A stretch of 11,160 bases of DNA from assembly GCA_030432015.1 (NCBI GenBank), contig JAUIHJ010000214.1, forward strand, positions 1-11,160, given 5' to 3'. The notes under the pieces are model-generated. The model saw only the letters and a list, made by a program, of their open reading frames with translations. It was not told where the DNA came from and ran no database searches. This document shows positions 5,710 to 11,160 of the stretch, piece after piece. Position 1 is the first letter of the stretch. The number at the start of each line of letters is the position of its first letter. This stretch comes from a bacterium (GTDB lineage Bacteria; Planctomycetota; Planctomycetia; Pirellulales; Pirellulaceae). The position numbers and the translations under genes are program-made.

Positions 5710-8283
5710 TTACTTCAGCGCCGCCGTCCGTCGCACCAAGTCGAGAAACTCCGTGCGGTAGCCTTGCTCGTCGCTGCCCAGCGCGGCGGCCGCGATCTCC
5801 TCGATCGCCGCCAGTGAGGTGTCTCCGCGGTGCACCGAATTCCTCAACAACATGCCAAACGAAGCCACTGCGGTCGCAAAGCGAAAATCCATCGACGCTT
5901 CGGAAAACCGCTGGCGCGAATTGAGCAGCGGGAATTCCAAGCGCTTGCTCTCGTCCGCATCCGGCAGCTTGTATCGCAGCGACAGCGTCAATAATTCACC
6001 CGTCAGCGCCGCATCGGTAAGTTGCTCGGCAGGCACGGTCGGGGCTGTTGGCTGCTGATACTTGAGCGACGTCGCGGCGGCGAGCTGGGCGGGGGCGGCG
6101 GGGACAATCTCGTACAGGGCCGTCGCCGAATGCCCCGCACCGATCTCGCCGGCATCCTTCGCGTCATCGTCAAATTCTGGAACGGTTAGTAGTCGGTTTT
6201 CGTAGCCGATCAGCCGATACGCTTGAACTTCCGCTGGATTGAATTCGACCTTGACTTTGACATCTTTGGCGATCGTCACCAAGCTGCCTTCAATCTGTTC
6301 GACTAACACCTTACGAGCTTCCCGCAAACTGTCGATGTACGCGTACACGCCGTTGCCATTGTCAGCAAGTTTCTCCAGCTTGGCATCTTTCGGATTGCCG
6401 TCGCCGAATCCAAGCACCGTCAAGAAAACATCACTGTCTGCCTGCTCCTGGATCAGACGAACCAATGCGTCATCATCGGTAATGCCCACATTCAAATCGC
6501 CGTCGGTGGCCAGGATAACGCGGTTGATGCCCCCTTCGATGGCACCCGCCGCAGCTTGCTCGTAGGCCATCTGAATCCCTGCTCCGCCGTTGGTGGACCC
6601 ATCCGCGTTGAGACCATCGATGGCGTCACGAATGCGGTCACGCTGGTCGGCCACGGTTGACTCCAAGCGAACGCCGGCCTGGCTGGCGTAGGTGACAATC
6701 GCCACTCGGTCATCCTCGTCCAATTGATCAACCAGCAGCTTCATTGCCTGCTTGAGCAACGGCAGCTTGTTGACGTCTTTCATCGAGCCGGAAACGTCCA
6801 ACAGGAAGACCAGGTTACAACCGGGGCGCTTCGCGCGTTCGATCGTCTTGCCCTGCAAGCCGATTCGCACCAAGCGATGCTGAGGCTGCCAGGGACATTC
6901 GCTGACCTCCAAGTGCGTTGCGAACGGGTGGTCGTCGTGTGGTCCAGCGTAATCGTATGCAAAGTAATTGATCAGTTCTTCGACCCGCACGGCGTCGATC
7001 GGCGGCAACTGGCCCTGCGTGATGAACCGTCGCACATTGGCATACGAAGCGGTATCGACATCAATCGAAAACGTCGACAACGCCTGCTCGCTGACCGATA
7101 CAAACGGATTCTCGACGACGACTTCATACTGTTCGTTGGTTGCCTCCGACAAACGGGACTGTTGCCGGAAATACCAATCGCCGTCGCGGCGTTGGTCGCC
7201 GAATCGATCGTCACCAGCACCCGGACCGGCAGGAACGTGTTGGCCTTCTCTTACGACGCCAGACCTCAACATGGTACTCAACTCAGTGAAATCGACCGCG
7301 TCATATCTGCGACGCTTGGACGCCGGCGCCCGCGCACCACCGTCCCTGGACATTTGACGCAGCAGACCTTGGGCCGGAACGGCGACGGTGCCTGACCCTC
7401 CAATGCCAGATTGCCCACTCAGCATGCCGCTCTTCCCTTCCACGGCACCGCCAGCGTAACCATACCCGCTACCTCCCGTCGCACCGTCGCCTCCTGTCCC
7501 ATCGCCACCCATGCCCATCATCATTCCCGTCGCCAGACTGTCGTCCCCCGCGGGCATATTCATGCCTCCCATGCCAGCCTGGAAAACATCGGCATTGCTC
7601 GGTTCACCGTGGGGTGTCGCCACCGCGCCCGGCTGCGCCGACCCAGGCGCCGTCGTCACAATCTTTCGGCCGAAGGGTTCCAGGTCAGCCGGATCTGGCG
7701 TGGACAGGACTGCTTCGCTGAGAACCACATCGCCCACCGGCGTGACCTCGACTTCCTGAAGCGGTGGTGGCGCACTGTCCCGGTTGCCCGGCATCAGAGC
7801 GACGGTTTCAGACCGTCGTGATTGCCAAACCTGTCGGATCGGAATGGTGACGAGCATCACCAAGCCGGCGGTTACCGCCAGCAATCCCGCGAGGCGGCGC
7901 CGCGACCACCGCGTGCGGACCTGGCTCGGTTTGGCCAAGCCCAGATGCGGATCGGCAACGTCGCATCCGTCGTGACCACTGGAGCCAGCGAGTTTGGGCA
8001 CTTCACTCCCGTGTTCATCCAGCCGCATTCGCACCGCTTTCTGTAAATCGGCCGCGGGTGCTGGGAGGGGTAATGAACGATGCTGGTGCGACAATCCATC
8101 AGCCACTCGCCGCAATTCGTCCCGCTCGCTCCGGAGCGTCGCACTGGCCTGCAAGTCCGCTTCGAGGAGTTGCCGCTGGGCGTCGTCAAGCTGTCCGAAT
8201 ATCTCGGCGGAGAGACGTATCGCGCGGTCGCAATCGGTCTGAGGATCTTCCGAGTGGTTGTCCTGTTCGAGCATGTCGGTCAC
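5710..8283 (-). CDS. anti-sigma-like head fused to YfbK-type vWA/DUF3520 protein
   Basis: 857 residues from a GTG start. Domains in order: a cytoplasmic head (about 15-90) with the IFGQLDDAQRQLLEADLQAS pattern of anti-sigma N-termini but no zinc-binding motif; basic residues then a membrane span (about 130-148); a long disordered linker, very Gly- and Met-rich at 237-298; the vWF_A N-terminal domain (385-450, with VSEQALSTFSIDVDTASYAN at 397-416); a vWA domain (488-665) with an intact MIDAS metal site, DVSGS (496-500), Thr564 and Asp594 in ATDGD; and a DUF3520 tail (about 672-853). The order of the last three matches E. coli YfbK-like proteins. The vWA part should bind a divalent metal and protein partners outside the membrane. 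The GTG (8283) overlaps the TGA of the upstream sigma gene by 4 nt, so the two are probably translationally coupled. I infer that the head binds that sigma factor and that events sensed by the outer domains control its release. The ATG at 8274 is an alternative start. Confidence is high for the vWA part and moderate for the anti-sigma role. Confidence 0.92.
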   Translation of the reverse strand: MTDMLEQDNHSEDPQTDCDRAIRLSAEIFGQLDDAQRQLLEADLQASATLRSERDELRRVADGLSHQHRSLPLPAPAADLQKAVRMRLDEHGSEVPKLAGSSGHDGCDVADPHLGLAKPSQVRTRWSRRRLAGLLAVTAGLVMLVTIPIRQVWQSRRSETVALMPGNRDSAPPPLQEVEVTPVGDVVLSEAVLSTPDPADLEPFGRKIVTTAPGSAQPGAVATPHGEPSNADVFQAGMGGMNMPAGDDSLATGMMMGMGGDGTGGDGATGGSGYGYAGGAVEGKSGMLSGQSGIGGSGTVAVPAQGLLRQMSRDGGARAPASKRRRYDAVDFTELSTMLRSGVVREGQHVPAGPGAGDDRFGDQRRDGDWYFRQQSRLSEATNEQYEVVVENPFVSVSEQALSTFSIDVDTASYANVRRFITQGQLPPIDAVRVEELINYFAYDYAGPHDDHPFATHLEVSECPWQPQHRLVRIGLQGKTIERAKRPGCNLVFLLDVSGSMKDVNKLPLLKQAMKLLVDQLDEDDRVAIVTYASQAGVRLESTVADQRDRIRDAIDGLNADGSTNGGAGIQMAYEQAAAGAIEGGINRVILATDGDLNVGITDDDALVRLIQEQADSDVFLTVLGFGDGNPKDAKLEKLADNGNGVYAYIDSLREARKVLVEQIEGSLVTIAKDVKVKVEFNPAEVQAYRLIGYENRLLTVPEFDDDAKDAGEIGAGHSATALYEIVPAAPAQLAAATSLKYQQPTAPTVPAEQLTDAALTGELLTLSLRYKLPDADESKRLEFPLLNSRQRFSEASMDFRFATAVASFGMLLRNSVHRGDTSLAAIEEIAAAALGSDEQGYRTEFLDLVRRTAALK

Positions 8284-8924
8284 TCACTTTGAAAAGTTTG
8301 ACTGGCAAGCCGTTTTGCCGTGGAGGTGGGAGCATCGGAACGCGCGGTCGGCGCCAGCGGCGGGTTCAGGTCAAGCAAGCGTCGTGTCGTTGGATGCTCC
8401 CGGAGGCGCGAGAGCCCCCGATGTGCGATGACCCGCACGTGTCCTTCGCTGCGGCCCGTGATCTGGCTGATCTCCTGGTAGCTAAAATCATTCAGCCATA
8501 ATTCGATCACCTCGCGCTGGCTGGTGGCCAATTCACCAAGCAATTGGTAGACCCAGCGGCCCAAGTCTTGCTGTTCTGCGACCGCGGCCGGATCGCGCTC
8601 GCGGGCAGGCAACTGTTCTGTGGCAACTCCCCCCAGCGACTCCATGCGGCCGTTCTTGCGCAGCAAGTCCATTGATCGATTGCGGCAAACACGAAACAGC
8701 CAGGGGCCGATGCGGTCTTGAATCTCGTCGATCGCTACGTCGCAAAGCTGCAAAAATGTGTGCTGGACCACGTCACGTGCAGCATGCTCGTCGCCCAGCA
8801 ACCGCATCGCGAATCGCGTCAACCGCCCCTCGAATTCATCGACGGCGTCTAACACCCGACAACTCCGTGGGACTCCGTTGCGGCTGGCGGCCATGGGGCT
8901 CAATTTTTTGCTGTCAAAGGACAT
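8280..8924 (-). CDS. ECF-type RNA polymerase sigma factor (cluster B)
   Basis: 214 residues from the ATG at 8924. Region 2 (about 32-94) contains FEGRLTRFAMRLLGDEHAAR, then DVVQHTFLQLCD and PWLFRVCRNRSMDLLRKNGR, the conserved core-binding and -10 recognition helices. Region 4 (about 127-178) contains LLGELATSQREVIELWLNDF and a helix-turn-helix, SYQEISQITGRSEGHVRVIA, followed by HRGLSRLREH. A polar, Pro/Thr-rich tail of about 30 residues follows. It directs RNA polymerase to a specific promoter set. A TTG three codons upstream (8933) is an alternative start, and Met at 8894 would also leave region 2 whole; no clear Shine-Dalgarno separates them. The stop codon overlaps the GTG start of the vWA/anti-sigma-like protein by 4 nt, strong evidence for one operon and a functional pair. 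It is not closely similar to the cluster A sigma factor at sequence level, so the two modules probably answer different signals. Confidence 0.93.
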   Translation of the reverse strand: MSFDSKKLSPMAASRNGVPRSCRVLDAVDEFEGRLTRFAMRLLGDEHAARDVVQHTFLQLCDVAIDEIQDRIGPWLFRVCRNRSMDLLRKNGRMESLGGVATEQLPARERDPAAVAEQQDLGRWVYQLLGELATSQREVIELWLNDFSYQEISQITGRSEGHVRVIAHRGLSRLREHPTTRRLLDLNPPLAPTARSDAPTSTAKRLASQTFQSE

Positions 8925-9259
8925 GGGCGACAAGGCGTTCTACTGTGACAACGGGCCACCCTGCGATTCGTTACAGAAAATCGCGAAAAAAAGCATCGCG
9001 GGAAGCACGACCCTGTGGTTTCGCCCAATTGTCGCTGCCGGGCAGCGGACGAACCACATGGTGACGATCGCCGCCTCAGCCGCGAATTCCCGCTCAATCT
9101 TAATCTCGATTGGGCAGCACCAAGCTCATCGCAATTCGTCGAACGACCAAGTGGCGGCGCCAGCAAGTGCCTTCGACGTGACTCGCACGCTTGCTGACGC
9201 CGCGAGCGTGGATGGCAACCATGACGCTGCCCAGCACACGTCAAGTTGGGACATTTTGT
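8925..9259. other. gene-free spacer upstream of the cluster B sigma gene
   Basis: About 335 bases with no convincing gene. Minus-strand frames here are Arg/Ser-rich without motifs. It should carry the cluster B promoter (candidate at 8944-8992) and the 3' end of the small membrane gene. A weak inverted repeat, CAATC/GATTG, lies at 9095-9112; otherwise I see nothing. Confidence 0.5.
8944..8992 (-). promoter_or_regulatory. possible autoregulatory promoter region of the cluster B sigma gene
   Basis: Plus-strand order TGTGACA (8944-8950), CGGGC (8952-8956), CGATT (8964-8968) and a seven-A run (8986-8992). The cluster A sigma gene has the same elements in the same order, with different spacing. 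Read on the minus strand this includes TGTAACGAATCGC. Position just upstream of the start fits a promoter; no transcript data support it. Confidence 0.25.
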
Positions 9260-9634
9260 TCAGAGCGAACATTCGCCAGGGGAAGCCGGTGGGGTATCTC
9301 TGTCCTCCGGCGGGTCGCCCCCAACGTGGCCCGGAAGCGTCCCGCCCCCTGCACGTTCGCGCCGCCATTCCACGATACAAACGAGTGAAATCAAGGTCCA
9401 TGCCAAGGCAACGCAACTGCAGGTCACCACCAGGGTCACCCCCTGATTGTCCTTGATCGTCCCGATTACGGCACCGGCGGTCCTGGTCAGCAAACGGTGC
9501 AGTTGGGACCCCAGGAGCATGATTATCAGCAACGTCATGCCCAGGCCGGCCACGGCGGCGAGGCCCCCCAGGACAAACCGTGAGAGCTTTCGAACGCTGC
9601 CGCGCGGCCAAGATTGGAGTGCCTGATCCAGCAT
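9260..9634 (-). CDS. small two-span membrane protein, unknown function
   Basis: 124 residues, not recognised. Two strong hydrophobic segments are visible: about 20-42 (FVLGGLAAVAGLGMTLLIIM) and about 66-88 (VTLVVTCSCVALAWTLISLV). Both are flanked by basic residues (RKLSR before the first, EWRRER after the second), suggesting a helical hairpin with both ends in the cytoplasm. The C-terminal tail (93-124) is Gly/Pro/Asp-rich and probably disordered. The clear alternation of hydrophobic spans and charged flanks is why I accept this frame over the overlapping longer minus-strand frame at 9126-9611, which is Arg/Gly-rich. The ATG at 9634 has no obvious Shine-Dalgarno. The gene is divergent from the SIR2-TIR gene with about 240 nt between starts, and lies upstream of cluster B on the same strand but more than 300 nt away. 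No functional link to either can be shown. Confidence 0.6.
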   Translation of the reverse strand: MLDQALQSWPRGSVRKLSRFVLGGLAAVAGLGMTLLIIMLLGSQLHRLLTRTAGAVIGTIKDNQGVTLVVTCSCVALAWTLISLVCIVEWRRERAGGGTLPGHVGGDPPEDRDTPPASPGECSL

Positions 9635-9875
9635 GCTACGCTACTCGCTGCAGAAAACGGAAAGGAGTCACTGAACGTCGCGAGGACCACCGCGTTGATC
9701 GACTTCGAACGGAACCGGACGGCATCCGGTTGAAGACACCGGAAACATTATCGCAGCTTCCCGCCAAACGTCAAAGCGACGGGTGAAAGCGGGAACCGCT
9801 GTCCAAGTCTTTCTTCTCCGATTCGGCACTGCTACGATGGACGGCCCCACGGACAGGAGGCGGACAAACGACAAG
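9635..9875. other. divergent intergenic region
   Basis: About 240 bases between the small membrane gene (minus) and the SIR2-TIR gene (plus). It should hold both promoters. A TACGAT hexamer at 9833-9838 could be a -10 element leaving a short leader with AGGAGG before the ATG at 9876, but no good -35 element lies at the right distance. No operator-like palindrome stands out. Confidence 0.4.
9855..9860 (+). promoter_or_regulatory. Shine-Dalgarno-like AGGAGG before the SIR2-TIR gene
   Basis: A perfect AGGAGG, 15 nt before the ATG at 9876 and 18 nt before the adjacent ATG at 9879. The spacing is longer than usual. It argues for starting at 9876 or 9879 and not at the in-frame ATG at 9837, for which it would be inside the coding region. 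Confidence 0.4.
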
Positions 9876-11160
9876 ATGATGGAAGAGCCGGACCTCGAAG
9901 AACTTGAAGACGCGATCAACAGTGGCAAGTGTATCCTGTGGCTTGGGCCGGGCACCAAGGTTGTCGAAGGCGACAGTGAAAAGGGAGAGTCGGTGGACCG
10001 CCGACTGGCCGAGAAACTCGCTGGCGAACTAAAGATCCCTTTGCCCAGCGAAGACCCGCTGCATCACGCCGCCACGAAATATGCCGATCGCTACAGTCGG
10101 CAACGACTTGAGAAACGTGCCCGGGAGTTCTACGGTGGGCATGCCAAGCAACCGTCGAGCCTGCACGACAATCTCGCGCAGCTTCCCTTTAAGACGATCG
10201 TCGAATGCACACCATCGTCCTGCATGAGCGAGGCGTTGATCCGAGCCAACAAGCGCCCCCAGGTCAGCTATTACGAGTTCTTCGGTAGTGAGTGCGCCTA
10301 CACGCCCGGATTTTCGGCAGACGAACCAGCCGTCTTCCACCTGTTTGGCAGCGCGGAACAACCCGATTCAATGGTCCTGACCGAAGATGACATTCTCAAC
10401 CTGTTCATGTCGTTGATCGGCGAGACCCCCAAACTGCCCGGAGCGTTGACCAGCGAATTGCGTGAAAAACGCAACAGCTTCTTGTTTCTCGGGTTCCCGT
10501 TTACTCAATGGTATTGGCGGCTCTTAATTCGCGCGCTGCGGGACAAGACACAGCAGATGCCAGGGGCGAGCCCGTTCTTTGCCTTGAAGTTTCTCAACGA
10601 GGGAATCGGCGACTCCACGGCGTTCTTTTATCAATACGGCTACAAGGTTCGATTCTTCGAGAACGAACTTGGCGAAGTCCTGCAGAACCTCGCCAAAGCG
10701 TGTCGGAAAGCGTCGCAGACCGGCAGTGTTGCGGCTCCGCCAGCACCCAGACAGCCCGCCACATCCGCGAAGATCTTTATCTCCCACGTCAGCGAGGACA
10801 AGCCGACGGCCAGGGAGATCGCGAACGCCTTGCGTCGTCACGGCCATGATCCGTGGCTCGATGAACGAAACCTGGATGTCGGGAGCCAATTCGATTACGA
10901 AATCGACAAACGCATTGAAGACAGCGATTATTTCCTGGTATTGATGAGCCCACAATGGATGGCCAAACGGCGGACGTACGCCAATCGCGAAGTCAAATTG
11001 GCGTTGAAACTCCAAGAATCCAACGCTCCCGGAATCAAATGGATCTTGCCCGTCGCGATTGCACCCGGCGCCCAATTGGAAGAGCTCAGGGACCTTCACC
11101 GCATCGAGTGTCTTGAGTTGCCACAAGACGTCGCCAAGATTGACGAGGCGGTCCGCAAGG
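9876..11160 (+). CDS. SIR2-like/TIR domain protein, probable NAD-cleaving immune effector (partial)
   Basis: Open to the right edge; 428 residues are visible and the 3' end is missing. Domain 1 (about 5-275) is SIR2-like: KCILWLGPGT (18-27) sits at the usual nucleotide-binding loop, TIVECTPSS (107-115) where TT.ND is expected, HLFGS (155-159) where an HG motif is expected, then VLTEDDI (167-173) and FLFLGFPFTQWYWRLLIRAL (about 203-222), both typical of SIR2-like domains in multidomain proteins. A Pro/Ala-rich linker (284-298) leads to a TIR domain (299 to about 400): KIFISHVSED, GHDPWLDERNLDVG (323-336), DYFLVLMSPQW (351-361) and YANREVKLAL with Glu372 as the presumed catalytic glutamate. TIR and SIR2 domains cleave NAD+ in several antiphage systems (Thoeris, DSR, SPARTA); I infer a similar defence role. 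The SIR2-like half seems to lack its catalytic His and Asn, so the TIR half is the likelier enzyme. C-terminal sensor domains may follow. The start is uncertain: ATG 9837 or even GTG 9783 are in frame. It is the only clear plus-strand gene. Confidence 0.85.
   Translation, partial: MMEEPDLEELEDAINSGKCILWLGPGTKVVEGDSEKGESVDRRLAEKLAGELKIPLPSEDPLHHAATKYADRYSRQRLEKRAREFYGGHAKQPSSLHDNLAQLPFKTIVECTPSSCMSEALIRANKRPQVSYYEFFGSECAYTPGFSADEPAVFHLFGSAEQPDSMVLTEDDILNLFMSLIGETPKLPGALTSELREKRNSFLFLGFPFTQWYWRLLIRALRDKTQQMPGASPFFALKFLNEGIGDSTAFFYQYGYKVRFFENELGEVLQNLAKACRKASQTGSVAAPPAPRQPATSAKIFISHVSEDKPTAREIANALRRHGHDPWLDERNLDVGSQFDYEIDKRIEDSDYFLVLMSPQWMAKRRTYANREVKLALKLQESNAPGIKWILPVAIAPGAQLEELRDLHRIECLELPQDVAKIDEAVRK

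Noticed and set aside
6724..7395. Long plus-strand open frame inside the vWA gene
   Set aside because: It is antisense to the well-supported vWA domain coding sequence and its translation has no recognisable motif; GC-rich genes often leave such open antisense frames.
9126..9611. 161-residue minus-strand frame overlapping the small membrane gene
   Set aside because: Its translation is Arg/Gly-rich with no hydrophobic pattern, while the alternative frame at 9260-9634 shows two clean membrane spans with basic flanks.
9810..9838. Possible sigma-70 promoter with TACGAT as -10
   Set aside because: No acceptable -35 hexamer lies about 17 nt upstream, and a single -10-like hexamer is expected by chance.
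1..11160. CRISPR arrays, tRNA or rRNA genes, insertion sequences
   Set aside because: I saw no regularly spaced repeats, no tRNA-like cloverleaf or rRNA-like stretch, and no transposase motif in any convincing frame.

Overview
The window looks like chromosomal DNA of a planctomycete, probably Pirellulales-like. This is inferred from gene content, not from a marker gene. The clues are two ECF-type sigma factor genes each leading a cluster with a single-pass membrane partner, a large YfbK-like von Willebrand A (vWA) protein with an anti-sigma-like cytoplasmic head, a SASA-type sialate O-acetylesterase, and a secreted protein ending in the pilin-like LDEL/DPFTGKP-style tail common in planctomycete proteins. 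The DNA is GC-rich with long gene-poor spacers and few Shine-Dalgarno sites.

Layout. Positions 1-272 hold no gene, only a hairpin that may be a terminator. From 3203 down to 273 on the minus strand lies cluster A: sigma factor, overlapping single-pass membrane protein (probable anti-sigma partner), and a large exported protein of unknown function. Positions 3204-3855 are a spacer with a 15-bp tandem duplication and inverted repeats. Two minus-strand genes follow: an exported SGNH/SASA esterase (3856-4569) and a DUF2062 membrane protein (4659-5165). Positions 5166-5709 are another spacer. Cluster B (8924 down to 5710, minus strand) is a second ECF sigma factor whose stop overlaps by 4 nt the GTG start of an 857-residue protein made of an anti-sigma-like head, a membrane span, a Gly/Met-rich linker, a vWA domain and a DUF3520 tail. 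A small two-span membrane protein (9260-9634, minus) follows.

The only convincing plus-strand gene starts near 9876 and runs off the right edge. It encodes a SIR2-like domain followed by a TIR domain, an architecture associated with NAD-depleting antiphage immunity. Its SIR2-like half appears to have lost the usual catalytic signatures, while the TIR half keeps its putative catalytic glutamate. This is the most interesting item in the window.

How the genes work together: clusters A and B each look like a self-contained regulatory module in which an ECF sigma factor is held by a membrane-tethered partner and an envelope protein is made from the same transcript. The esterase, DUF2062 and two-span proteins have no visible functional link to them. 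The SIR2-TIR gene points away from all the others and probably begins an independent, possibly defence-related, locus continuing beyond 11160.
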